This document shows, piece after piece, positions 1 through 9,054 of a stretch of DNA of 64,000 bases. The DNA lies in contig OY760427.1 in assembly GCA_963663495.1 (NCBI GenBank), positions 3,906,001 to 3,970,000 on the forward strand. The letters run 5' to 3'. Numbering within the stretch: position 1 is the stretch's first letter; every line of letters starts with the position of its first letter. The stretch comes from G963663495 sp963663495 (GTDB taxonomy: Bacteria > Bacteroidota > Rhodothermia > Rhodothermales > Bin80). Position numbers and translations under genes: made by a program. The notes beneath the pieces are model-generated. The model did no database searches, was not told the origin of the DNA, and worked only from the letters and a program-made list of their open reading frames with translations.

Positions 1-2733
1 CATATGCCGGCTTCGCTTGTTAACCTCGCCGCGCAGAATTCCAATCTGTCCCGCTGCCCCCTGGGGGAGGCGCTGATAATGATCCAGCATGATTTCCTGC
101 GCGGCAAGCTTCTGCAGTTTCTTGTCCAGCTGTTGAAACTGCTGGACTGTCCGGCTCCGATCCTCACCGTCAATCTCCACCAGCTCGGGCACCTCGCTAC
201 ATAGACGCTTCCAGACGGCCATGGCCCGTATGTACTTCAAGGTTTTAACTGCCAGCTCCGGGGTAACAGCGCCGTCAGCCAAGCGCTGTCGGATAGGTTC
301 CAAGCCCAATTCGGCAACATGGACGGCAGCGGACTGCAACCGGTGCCACTCTTCCATCCCGTCAGGGTAGCTGGCCCACTGTTGCATTCTTTTGCAGATG
401 TCCGCAAGCGGCACGGAATCAATTCCCTCGGCACCAAATGCAGCGGATGCGTCAAGCTTCACTTCCATGTTCAGAGTACTCCATGCCTCTGACCACAGAT
501 CAAAGGCTTCCTCAATGTCGGCAGCCATGCCATTCACATCCACACCTTTGGCCAAGCTCTGTATCATGGCATTTACAGCCGAATGCGAGCCAACCGCATC
601 TTGGATCTCCACCAGCCATTCCAATGCCAAACGCGTGCCGTCTACCACCGTCTGATCCCCTCGCCATGCCATGCCAAACAACGCAGTACCTAAGTTTTCT
701 CGTCTCCCGATATCGCGAGACATGCGCTGATACATGAGCAAACAGTCGCAGACCGCCAGGTAAGCATCTGCATTCGCCGGGGGCTTCCCCCTGTAGATGG
801 ATTCAATTTTCTTGCACGCAGCCCGGTACGACCCGCGCAACCAGCGCAAGATAGAATCCTTAGCCAATGCAATTTCCTGGCGCGTTTCTGTCCACTGGAG
901 GTCAAGAGCCGTTTCTGTTATCTGTGTGCTCAGTTCATTGCGTTGCCGCTGAACCTCATGAATATCATCGCAGAGTGCACGAGCATCGGGCAGTACTTCT
1001 AGCAGTTCCGGGCTTTCGAGCAGGTGATGGGCAGCATCAGGCATGCGCGCTAACATGTCCAATACTTTCAGGAATTGCGGCAGGAATGAGGCTGAGAAGG
1101 TAGTCTCCAAACATACTGCCTTAGCAGCCTCGCTCCACTCGGTATTGAAGATGTGCAGGGCATCCAAGGCCTCTAGTGTTAATGTTTGGAGCCTCCGTCG
1201 CTCCGCCTGGGAAAGGCGCCGGGATGCACCGCGCCAAGGATGCGACAGCTCACTTCCAAAGGCTTCCGTACGCTTGGACAGCGTCGCTACCGCTTCGATC
1301 CGTGCTTCATAGCCTGCCTTGCTCCACTCCTCGGCTCCTTCAATGTTAAAGGCCGGAATCCTCCACTCCTTAGCCCCAAGCTGGCATAGCATGCCGATAA
1401 TGGTAAACGGGGTGTCGCCTGTGGCTTTATCCACAGTGTGCAGTAAATCGGAAACCTGGTTCAACCGGTCCCTAACTGCGCGCACGTTCTGGTACTCTTG
1501 CTGCGCGACCATTTCCGGCCGTCCAAGCGCCAGTGTTTCCTTCAATTCTTCATACACTGCCTTCCTGCTAGCCTTCTTGGAATGCAATTCCAGGCACAAC
1601 GCTCCCAATCCGCAATGCTTCAGTCGGGCAAAGACCACATCAAGGGCAGCACGCTTCTCGGCCACAAATAATATCGTCTTACCGTCTCGGACGCAGCCGG
1701 CAATAATGTTGGTTATCGTTTGTGACTTGCCCGTCCCCGGCGGACCTTGAATCACCAGATTGCTGCCTTCCCGTGCCGCTGCAATAACCTGGGCCTGTGC
1801 AGCATCGGCATCCAGCACATGGCACAATGCACCGGGATCCGGAAACCGCTTATCCAAGTCTGGTGCTTCGGAGATCACACTCCCTCCCGACTCCCCTCCG
1901 CCTATAAGGAGCCTTTCCAGGAGACCCTCGCCGCTCTCGTCACCCGGAGCGAGGTCACGCCACATCAGGAACTTAGCAAATGAAAAGAAGCCAAGCATCA
2001 TCGTATCGTCGGCCACGCCCCACCGCTCCAATCGGCTGACAGCCTGACGGACGCTCACCAAATACTCCGATGGCAGCCAGTCCCCAGAATCCGGGAGGTC
2101 AGGAAGGCTAAGGTCAAAATCCTCTTGGAGCATACTTCGAAGGGAAAGGTTCGCCTCCAAATCTTCGTCTCTTACCGCAAGCTTAAAGCGACTCCCGGCG
2201 TGCGCCCGCTGCAACTCAACCGGCAGGAGCACGAGCGGCGCAAACCGTTCGGTTGCGGAAGTCTCGCTCTCGTACCAACGCAGGAACCCGAGCGCAAGGA
2301 ATAACACGCTGACGCCCTGCTCCTCTTCGAGTGTCCTCCCGGTCCGATACAAGGATAGCAGGCGCTTATGTAGTGCCTCAGACCCCAAACGCGTGGCCAA
2401 TTTCCGGTCCATATGGTGCGCTTCGAGTGCAGCGTGCTCATCCGGCAACTGGTACACATTCAGGAATAACGAGTCTGACGTCGAAGGACTTGAATCTTGG
2501 GTATCCTCCGCGGGATCAAACGACATGGTCTTTCTCTCGCCATACAATATTCGGAATACTTCATCGCTACGCTCGTCGCGGATTTCAAGCATATTACGCT
2601 GCGAGGACCCAAGCCGCATATGTATCAACTTGTTGCGTTTACCAATATCCAGCAACTGCTTGCGCAGCGAATTGAGGATAGCTGGCAAGGACGCCGACCC
2701 TGCGCTATTTGACACCGTACTTTCGTTTGTCAT
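1..2733 (-). CDS. DUF4011-type superfamily 1 helicase/ATPase, partial (C-terminus outside window)
   Basis: The minus-strand frame from the ATG at 2733 stays open to the first base, so about 911 codons are present and the C-terminus is missing. The first ~220 residues are a charged region typical of DUF4011 proteins (an early DIGKRNKLIH-like stretch). A Walker A loop, QGPPGTGKSQT, lies near residue 330 and is followed by FVAEKRAALDVV, as in UPF1-like AAA_11/AAA_12 helicases. The later part is a long helical insert; the remaining helicase motifs would lie beyond the edge. Family members are usually well over 1,200 residues, and many are annotated as DNA helicases or as parts of defence loci, so the role here is inferred. 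The start codon overlaps the thiL stop in an ATGA, so the two genes are probably translationally coupled. The family call rests on motif and layout, not on a search. Confidence 0.8.
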   Translation of the reverse strand, partial: MTNESTVSNSAGSASLPAILNSLRKQLLDIGKRNKLIHMRLGSSQRNMLEIRDERSDEVFRILYGERKTMSFDPAEDTQDSSPSTSDSLFLNVYQLPDEHAALEAHHMDRKLATRLGSEALHKRLLSLYRTGRTLEEEQGVSVLFLALGFLRWYESETSATERFAPLVLLPVELQRAHAGSRFKLAVRDEDLEANLSLRSMLQEDFDLSLPDLPDSGDWLPSEYLVSVRQAVSRLERWGVADDTMMLGFFSFAKFLMWRDLAPGDESGEGLLERLLIGGGESGGSVISEAPDLDKRFPDPGALCHVLDADAAQAQVIAAAREGSNLVIQGPPGTGKSQTITNIIAGCVRDGKTILFVAEKRAALDVVFARLKHCGLGALCLELHSKKASRKAVYEELKETLALGRPEMVAQQEYQNVRAVRDRLNQVSDLLHTVDKATGDTPFTIIGMLCQLGAKEWRIPAFNIEGAEEWSKAGYEARIEAVATLSKRTEAFGSELSHPWRGASRRLSQAERRRLQTLTLEALDALHIFNTEWSEAAKAVCLETTFSASFLPQFLKVLDMLARMPDAAHHLLESPELLEVLPDARALCDDIHEVQRQRNELSTQITETALDLQWTETRQEIALAKDSILRWLRGSYRAACKKIESIYRGKPPANADAYLAVCDCLLMYQRMSRDIGRRENLGTALFGMAWRGDQTVVDGTRLALEWLVEIQDAVGSHSAVNAMIQSLAKGVDVNGMAADIEEAFDLWSEAWSTLNMEVKLDASAAFGAEGIDSVPLADICKRMQQWASYPDGMEEWHRLQSAAVHVAELGLEPIRQRLADGAVTPELAVKTLKYIRAMAVWKRLCSEVPELVEIDGEDRSRTVQQFQQLDKKLQKLAAQEIMLDHYQRLPQGAAGQIGILRGEVNKRSRHM

Positions 2734-3749
2734 GGTCTCCGAACCTGCTCTGATGGCAGATTCGGTACCCGTGCAAAATGCGCAAAGCACCGCGCCATGT
2801 CGGCCTGAACCTGCTGCCCCTCTACCGATAAGGTGATGCCATTACCTGGCTCCTTCATGCAGCCGATAACGTTCAGGCTATCCTGGTCCATTCTTTGGAA
2901 TTCGCTTTCACTGACGGTAAAGAGTAGCCCGTACTCATCCCCGCCGTACAAGGCATAGTCGATTGCTTTTTCCCCAAGCCGGGCCGCCACTTCTCGCGTG
3001 ACAGTAGAGATGGGGACGCGCGCAATGTCAATGCATGCCCCGCAATCACTTTGCCTGCAAAGATGGGCAAGATCAGCCAGAGGTCCGTCGGACATATCAA
3101 TCATCGCCGAGGGGTGTACCCGACAACGAGACCAATCACGTACGAGGCTGATGGGAGGCTTGGGCCAAGCGAGATGCTGTACGGCAGCCGGGAATTCGTT
3201 CTCAAGGTTCTGGAGCAGTACTTGTAACCCGGCATAGGCGGTACCCAACGCACATGTCACTACGATCAAGTCTTCCGGACGCGCTCCAGAACGTTGGACG
3301 AGCCCCGATGCCTGCTTTCGACCCACCATCGTAACGGAGATGGTGAGCGTTCTTGACGCGGTTGTATCTCCGCCTGCAATCCAGACACCGTAGTCGGACG
3401 CCGCCAGGCTCACGCCCCGATAGATGGACTCAATCTCTTCCACCGAAGCATCGTTAGGGAGGGCAATCGCGATGGTGGCCAGAAACGGCAACGCATTCAT
3501 CGCCAGGATATCACTTACACTCACCGCCACACTCTTGTATCCCACAGCCTCAGACGGCGTCTTTGCGCGCAAGAAATGCGTCCCGTCCGCCAGCAGATCC
3601 GTGCTTATTACATGGACCCCTTCTGCCTGGTATGCCGCTGCATCATCGCCAATCCCGATGCGCATTTCGTCCGGCACAGCACCAGGCAGAACATCAGCCA
3701 AGCGCTCAATCAGACCAAATTCACCAAGAGACGACAATGAAACGGACAC
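2730..3749 (-). CDS. thiL: Thiamine-monophosphate kinase
   Basis: ThiL phosphorylates thiamine monophosphate to thiamine diphosphate with ATP, the last step of cofactor synthesis in the cytosol. The 339-residue protein has the usual family length. It shows the AIRS/PurM-fold signatures GIGDDAAAY near residues 32-40, STDLLADGTHF near 49-59 (metal and phosphate binding), and GGDEYGLLFT in the C-terminal half. The N-terminal LGEFGLIERL is also typical. The start appears to be GTG at 3749; no better ATG lies upstream. Its stop overlaps the start of the helicase gene by four bases. No TPP riboswitch or other thi gene was seen nearby. Confidence 0.93.
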   Translation of the reverse strand: MSVSLSSLGEFGLIERLADVLPGAVPDEMRIGIGDDAAAYQAEGVHVISTDLLADGTHFLRAKTPSEAVGYKSVAVSVSDILAMNALPFLATIAIALPNDASVEEIESIYRGVSLAASDYGVWIAGGDTTASRTLTISVTMVGRKQASGLVQRSGARPEDLIVVTCALGTAYAGLQVLLQNLENEFPAAVQHLAWPKPPISLVRDWSRCRVHPSAMIDMSDGPLADLAHLCRQSDCGACIDIARVPISTVTREVAARLGEKAIDYALYGGDEYGLLFTVSESEFQRMDQDSLNVIGCMKEPGNGITLSVEGQQVQADMARCFAHFARVPNLPSEQVRRP

Positions 3750-3876
3750 CGGGGCTGATCGCTGTATTGACCATCGGCAAGATAATGTCCATCAGACATT
3801 TACTCTCTCAAATGCAGGCAGGCTTCGTTTCGTGCCAACCGATATCACTGACACACGGATACAGTGGCCTATGATT

Positions 3877-5219
3877 GGGAATTATATACGTGAGTACCCT
3901 CGCGTGTCAATTTTACAGGTCAATGGGATCGGTAACCCGAACACCCCTCGCCGTGCAGTTGCCCCAATCCCGGAGGCCAATATGTTGGCGGCAGCGTTAA
4001 GGTCCGCATTGTCGGTGTGTCCACATGAGACACACTTGAATGTACTTCGGGTCAATCTATTCGCTTTGTCCCGGCGACCGCACTTATTGCAGTCCTGACT
4101 CGTGTAAGGGGCTGGGATCTTGAGCACTTCCCGGCATTTGTACTGCAGCATCCCGTCTAACTGCCCCCATCCGGTGGCATTAATGCTACGGTTCAGCCCT
4201 GCCTTCCGGGCGACATTCTTGCCTGGATTGTCAACAGCCCCTTTGGCGGATGAAGTCATCGCCACGACATTAAGATCTTCCAGCACAACCGTAGAAGAGC
4301 GGTTCGCGATCAAGCGGCTTGCTTGGTGATTAGTATTCCTCAGGGTCATCGCAATTGCTCGGTGAGCTTTCTGGAGTCGCTTCTTAGTGCGATATCTGCG
4401 GTTGGATCCTTTCTGCTGTCGGGCTGATTTCCGTTGATACCGGTGCAGTCTTGCCGTCTTACGCTTACCGTCCGGTTGCCGTATGATCTCGCGCTTGCCA
4501 TCGGTGGAGACGGCGGCAACCTGTCCGCAGGTACGGTTTTTCCCTGTGGCAACGCCATTGCCTTCTATCTCAGGTGCTTCAATCTTGTAGCATATGCAGG
4601 CATACCATTTGCCCACCCGTTGCAGAATCACGGCTTTTACAGGAACCCCATCCGGATACGGGTTGCCTCCTTTACGTCGGATCTTCAGGTATCCAAGCTT
4701 AGGGATGAACAACCGTCCATCCTTGATCTTGACCGCTTCAGGAATCGTAAAAGATGGGATACTGAGGTATTTGGCTTTGAACTTCGGTTTACCCCTACCT
4801 TGATTGAAGCAAGCCTTCCATGCGTCGGCTTGGTACTTCAGCGTGGTGCGTACCACGCTGAACGAGTACTTCTGTAGCCACTCGGTGCGATCTCGTAGTT
4901 CTTTAAACCGTTTTCCAAGAGGGAAGAAGTACTTCACGGATGGAGGCTACTCGCCCGACTCCTTTGCCTGTTTGTATTCCTGGATGCACTGCGCCAGTAT
5001 GGCGTTCCACACGAACCTGCAAGCACCAGCAATCGCGCCTAGCTTATTCGCATTGCTCCCCGGAAGCAGTCGGTATTCAATTGTCCTATGGACAGAACAA
5101 ACGCGAGCATCATTGTTACAACCCTTTATGGGCATGGCATCAAGTTCGGTTGATGTTGTGTCCGTACCCTCTATCAAGCCAAAGGTTCATAGTCTGGGGT
5201 ACTCAGGCATATAAATCCC
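3877..5219 (-). mobile_element. TnpB element copy 1, with terminal inverted repeats and an 8-bp target duplication
   Basis: The element is 1,343 bp. Its left end reads GGGAATTATATACGTGAGT; the reverse complement of its right end reads GGGATTTATATGCCTGAGT. About 20 of the first 23 positions pair. The flanks are exact 8-bp direct repeats, CTATGATT, at 3869-3876 and 5220-5227. It carries only a defective tnpB on the minus strand; no transposase is present. The right-hand repeat contains the stop codon of the neighbouring lipoprotein gene, whose reading frame is therefore preserved. Inverted repeats plus an 8-bp duplication point to cut-and-paste movement by a DDE transposase acting in trans, unlike IS200/IS605 elements. 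Confidence 0.85.
3882..5177 (-). pseudogene. tnpB: tnpB, amber-interrupted and lacking the first RuvC aspartate
   Basis: This is a TnpB (RNA-guided nuclease, Cas12 ancestor) of about 430 codons when read through. After residue 76 (ending KQAKESGE) an in-frame TAG stands where the other copies have AAG. The same frame then continues PPSVKYFFPLGKRF from 4943. The RuvC-I motif, GIDRNCGQ in the intact copy at 28654, reads GKNRTCGQ here, so the catalytic Asp has become Asn. The second acidic site (VVLEDLN), the zinc finger (CNKCGRRD, later CVSCGH) and the third site (ADLNAAANIL) are kept. The stop codon TAA lies inside the terminal inverted repeat. The true start may be the ATG at 5135, which aligns better with the start of the other copies. 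It is clearly diverged from copies 2-4, so it is a separate sublineage. Confidence 0.85.
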
Positions 5220-5861
5220 CTATGATTCCATCTCCAACATGCCGGCTGCCACTGCCAATGTACGAAAGGCTGCTCTGCGGCTGGCGGGGACATTCAATTG
5301 TGTGCCTGCCGCAGGTCCGAAAGACACCTCCACCTGATTCGCCTCAACAATCCGCACAAAATACTTCGCTGACACTGCTACGCGCAGAAACTCGCCCCTT
5401 GGTACAGCAAAACCCAGAACATCCTCAGACGCGAGATCGGACCACATGGTGTCAACGCCATCGGTCGTTATCGTAAGTCCCCGGTAGTCCAGATTCAGGT
5501 CACGACTGCTGTCATTAAACAGGATCAATGTCACCTCATCGGGCTGGCAGGATGCTCCCTGGCACGAGGCCACCGCCTGCCACATCACACGTTGACCACT
5601 GGCGAGCCCTGCACTGAGATCCCGGACTCCCAATGCCGTACGCCGGGAGGCATATTCCGTGATCCCGGTTTCTTCGCTATAGTTCATTACCAGGTAATCT
5701 GCTGTAGTGCATCCGGCGATAAGGATAAGTACGGTAATCCAACACGCGCTGCGTTTGGAGCCGCATGGATGTCCAAGCATATTCGTCCCCATATACAAAA
5801 AACGAACCATTTTGCTTGCCCTCACCGCCCGCGTGCTACTGCTCTGTTGAAGGAGGCTCAC
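5220..5861 (-). CDS. Hypothetical lipoprotein
   Basis: Up to 213 residues. A hydrophobic stretch WITVLILIAGC ends in a lipobox, so the mature protein should be lipid-anchored at Cys51 of the longest reading. The longest reading starts at GTG 5861, whose GTGA overlaps the stop of the upstream DUF2339 gene. A start at the ATG of 5780 would give a signal peptide of normal length. The mature part is rich in beta-prone sequence and has a CQGASC pair; I do not recognise a family. It is the last gene of a four-gene overlapping minus-strand run, and its stop codon sits within the 8-bp duplication created by the TnpB element. Confidence 0.6.
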   Translation of the reverse strand: MSLLQQSSSTRAVRASKMVRFLYMGTNMLGHPCGSKRSACWITVLILIAGCTTADYLVMNYSEETGITEYASRRTALGVRDLSAGLASGQRVMWQAVASCQGASCQPDEVTLILFNDSSRDLNLDYRGLTITTDGVDTMWSDLASEDVLGFAVPRGEFLRVAVSAKYFVRIVEANQVEVSFGPAAGTQLNVPASRRAAFRTLAVAAGMLEMES

Positions 5862-7624
5862 CGACTTCCATTAGAATTATCGCCCGGCCTGTCCGGCCCC
5901 GCCGCAACGCTTGGCGGATCTTCCATAGTCTGATTCTCAACATTCCAGAGACTTGGGAAAAGATAGCTCAAGATCAGAAGGATACCGCCGAACCCCATAA
6001 ATAAGAGTATACGCCAGACCGCGCCGAGTTGACCAATGTCTACGAAGAGGAGCTTAGCCACTACAGTGCTAAGCACGATTAGGCCCAGCACGCGCAATGT
6101 ATCACTTCTGCGCATCCAGCCGACCACAAAGAACACAAGCGCACTAACAACCCATGCAATGGTGACGTAAGCTTGCCCGTTCTGCTCCTGCCCGGCAAAG
6201 GCACGATACAACCACCAATGCAGGCCGATGAATGCCAACATGCGGTACGTAACCCGCTGCCATCGGAGCCGGGCGGCCCATGTACATGCAGCCATCAATC
6301 CTACTACAGCAAGATCTGCCAAGCCCTTCCAATCAAATACTCCTTCCACGGAGCCATCCGCACCAGAAAGCCTTGTTCCCAGCAATACACCCACGATCGC
6401 TCCCAACAAGAATCCGATCATCGACATGGCTTTGCTTCCATTGATCCGTGACGCGTAGTGCAGAGCACTCATAACCATCGCAGCGGTCAGGAGCCATGCC
6501 CACAGGGAGTTAGCCAGATGCGAACTCACGAGTAATATCGCGATTGCCGCGGCCACGCCATGTGCGTTTGAGGCATGAGAAAGACCTTGGCGCCCGAGAA
6601 CCCCGCCGACAATGGCATATCCCACGCAAATAAGCGTGCCGACCACCAGCCACACGGAATCCTGCCAATCCCAGATTGTCCAGGTAGCGGAGACGATTGC
6701 CCATGCGCTTACCACTGCCAACATCAGGTCCGGGCGTTGGAGAAACAGCCAACGTGCTCGCAGCGATGGCTCAGGCCATCGGCCTGGATTCTTGACGCGC
6801 CAATAATGCCTGCACACCGGGAGCACCCCTGCAGCCAAAAAGCAGAATATAAAGCCTCCCTGCAACCACGCACGGTCAGCCAGATCTGCATTCATTTCCG
6901 GCAGTGTCAGGTTAACATGACCAACCTGCATTGCGATGAATCCTCCTAGCCCTGCCGTCCAAATTAGCGAACGCCAGCCCCCGTACATGTACACACCCGC
7001 GGCGCATGCTACCACGAGGCCGATGTACAATGAAAGCCCAAGCGCTGTACCACTGTCTGTTTCCAGTATGAACGGTGTTCCCAAACCTCCCATGGTCGCA
7101 ACGAGTGCCAGAACTGCTCCCCGAAGCCTCACGCTGATCACATAACAACTGGCCGTACCCAATGTCATGATGGCCAGAGCTACGGGGAAATTGAATATTT
7201 CATACAGTACAAAGGCCGCGTACACCGTGACAAACAGCGTTGCAATGCCGCCGCCAATAAGCGTGTGCGCCAGCGGGCGATGCCGCGCCACGGTCCGCAG
7301 GCCCAGCCCCACGAGCACAAGCGATAGGATCAGTCCGAACACTACGCGAACATCGTCTCCTATCCACCCCTGATCCATCCCGAACTTGAAGAGCAGACCA
7401 ATCCCTACGAGAAAAAACCCAATGCCAATGCGTCCTATCCACGCTCCACCACTTACCGCCTTGCGTGCGCGCGTCGCAACCACCGCTGAAGCACGATTCC
7501 CCTCGCCTTGCGCCTTTTTTACGCTGCCACCCTTGGTCGCATCTACCCGCCGTGTCAGTTCTCTGACCTGCTCCTCCAGCGCGGCGAGGCGGGCTTCTGT
7601 ATCGTTATCCGGCGCCAGCGACAC
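5858..7624 (-). CDS. DUF2339 polytopic membrane protein
   Basis: About 588 residues from the GTG at 7624. The first ~20 residues form a short coiled coil (LAALEEQVRELTRRVD), followed by a basic Lys/Arg-rich linker. The rest is a long series of hydrophobic segments (WIGRIGIGFFLVGIGLLFKFG, then many more), as in DUF2339 proteins of the inner membrane, whose function is unknown. The GTG overlaps the last base of the upstream stop (TAGTG), a common coupling arrangement. A start further upstream at 7702 is open but would overlap the previous gene by about 80 bases. Confidence 0.8.
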   Translation of the reverse strand: MSLAPDNDTEARLAALEEQVRELTRRVDATKGGSVKKAQGEGNRASAVVATRARKAVSGGAWIGRIGIGFFLVGIGLLFKFGMDQGWIGDDVRVVFGLILSLVLVGLGLRTVARHRPLAHTLIGGGIATLFVTVYAAFVLYEIFNFPVALAIMTLGTASCYVISVRLRGAVLALVATMGGLGTPFILETDSGTALGLSLYIGLVVACAAGVYMYGGWRSLIWTAGLGGFIAMQVGHVNLTLPEMNADLADRAWLQGGFIFCFLAAGVLPVCRHYWRVKNPGRWPEPSLRARWLFLQRPDLMLAVVSAWAIVSATWTIWDWQDSVWLVVGTLICVGYAIVGGVLGRQGLSHASNAHGVAAAIAILLVSSHLANSLWAWLLTAAMVMSALHYASRINGSKAMSMIGFLLGAIVGVLLGTRLSGADGSVEGVFDWKGLADLAVVGLMAACTWAARLRWQRVTYRMLAFIGLHWWLYRAFAGQEQNGQAYVTIAWVVSALVFFVVGWMRRSDTLRVLGLIVLSTVVAKLLFVDIGQLGAVWRILLFMGFGGILLILSYLFPSLWNVENQTMEDPPSVAAGPDRPGDNSNGSR

Positions 7625-9054
7625 TACGATAAAAAATCCGCGTCCGTAAGGATGGGTATGTCGTCCTGCACCGGCGGAGATAAGGTACGGCTTGCAAGCC
7701 ACTCATCCGACAGTTGGACTGAAACCTCATCGTGCAGCTGCAGGACGGGACCGTTGTAGCGACCCCGCATGGGGGCATTTTCCAGCTTCAAGACACCGCG
7801 CGGACAAACAGTAGCGCACATCCCGCACCCCACGCACGAGGCTCGGACGATATTCTGCCCCCGCTGAGCATACCAGCGCACATCAATGCCCATCTCACAG
7901 TAGGTGGAGCAATTGCCGCAAGAAATGCACTGTCCTCCGTTGGTCGTAATCCTGAATCTGGAAAAGAATTTTTGCAATAGCCCCAACACGGCCGCCATCG
8001 GGCACCCGAAGCGGCACCACACGCGTGTACCCATTATCGGGTAGAAGCCGACCCCTATCACGCCAGAAAACACCAATCCGATAATGAACCCATAAAGCCT
8101 TGATGAAGTCCCGGACAGACTACCCAGGATCCCTCCACCAGATGCAGAATTAGCCCATAGTAGCGCAGTGGTAAGTACAATAAATACTAACACTGAGTGC
8201 ACCATCCAGCGCTCAATCTTCCATGCCGACAGTGATTTATCAGAAAGATGCCGGAACGGATCACCAGCGGTTTCTGCCAAGCCTCCACATCCGCACACCC
8301 ACGAACAGTACCACCGCTTTCCAAAGAAAAACGTCAGCACGGGCGTAGCAACTAAAAACATTAACACACTCCATGAAACCATAAAGATGCCTATGCCCGA
8401 CTGTGTTGATAACAGGCTACTGAAGCTGCTAGGCCAGAGATAGTCATACTTCAGTGGCCATATATAGCTGAAATAGAACTCGGGTTGATTGAGCAGGCGC
8501 AGGAACGCGGGCACCAGGAATGCCAGACCCAGCTGGAAAAACATCACCGAAATTGTACGCAGAATCTGGTACGGATTGTCGCGATACTTGACCAGCATAC
8601 GTACGCCCATCACAAGGACGGCTACCGTGTACAGCATCCCATACAAGAACCATTGGTCTGCGGCCCCACCTCGTAGCATATAGCTCAGGGGGTCTGTCAT
8701 CCTGATCAAATGCTCCAGGTTGGCGGGGGTCCAGTACAGCATGATATAGAATCCCGTGAAGACGATCCCTAGCACCCAACCCACCATGCCGCGGGCCTTG
8801 GCGCCGGAAAACCATACACCATTGTTATCTACTCCCGCCGGGTGCCGCCTCCGGGCCGTAAACAGCACGGTCCCTCCGGCGACTATGCCCCCGACGCTCA
8901 CCCAGAAGGAGGCAACAGGAAATGCGCTCCCTGCCCCTAGCGTAGCTATTATCAGCCCAAGGAATCCAAGGCCCAACAGTCCGAGACCCATCTTTTCGGT
9001 ACGGTCCAGTGAGGAGCCGTTGCCGGTTAGTTGTAAGCTGGGAGAATTATGCAT
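7624..9054 (-). CDS. NapH/CcoG-like membrane 4Fe-4S protein
   Basis: 476 residues with several membrane segments in the first two thirds. It has the two cysteine motifs typical of the NapH/NosR/CcoG membrane ferredoxin fold: WYCSWVCGC around residues 249-256 and WCRFGCP around 346-352. Two cytosolic 4Fe-4S clusters follow, CISCGNCSTYC near 376-386 and CVGCGMCATVC near 407-417. Such proteins pass electrons between the quinone pool and soluble partners. The gene starts inside the last codons of the upstream FAD oxidoreductase gene (8-bp overlap), so the two probably form an electron-transfer pair. Which terminal acceptor is served cannot be read from the window. Confidence 0.85.
   Translation of the reverse strand: MHNSPSLQLTGNGSSLDRTEKMGLGLLGLGFLGLIIATLGAGSAFPVASFWVSVGGIVAGGTVLFTARRRHPAGVDNNGVWFSGAKARGMVGWVLGIVFTGFYIMLYWTPANLEHLIRMTDPLSYMLRGGAADQWFLYGMLYTVAVLVMGVRMLVKYRDNPYQILRTISVMFFQLGLAFLVPAFLRLLNQPEFYFSYIWPLKYDYLWPSSFSSLLSTQSGIGIFMVSWSVLMFLVATPVLTFFFGKRWYCSWVCGCGGLAETAGDPFRHLSDKSLSAWKIERWMVHSVLVFIVLTTALLWANSASGGGILGSLSGTSSRLYGFIIGLVFSGVIGVGFYPIMGTRVWCRFGCPMAAVLGLLQKFFSRFRITTNGGQCISCGNCSTYCEMGIDVRWYAQRGQNIVRASCVGCGMCATVCPRGVLKLENAPMRGRYNGPVLQLHDEVSVQLSDEWLASRTLSPPVQDDIPILTDADFLS

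Noticed and set aside
392..2836. Several plus-strand open frames of 60-150 codons
   Set aside because: They lie antisense to one long uninterrupted minus-strand helicase frame with clear motifs, so they are shadows.
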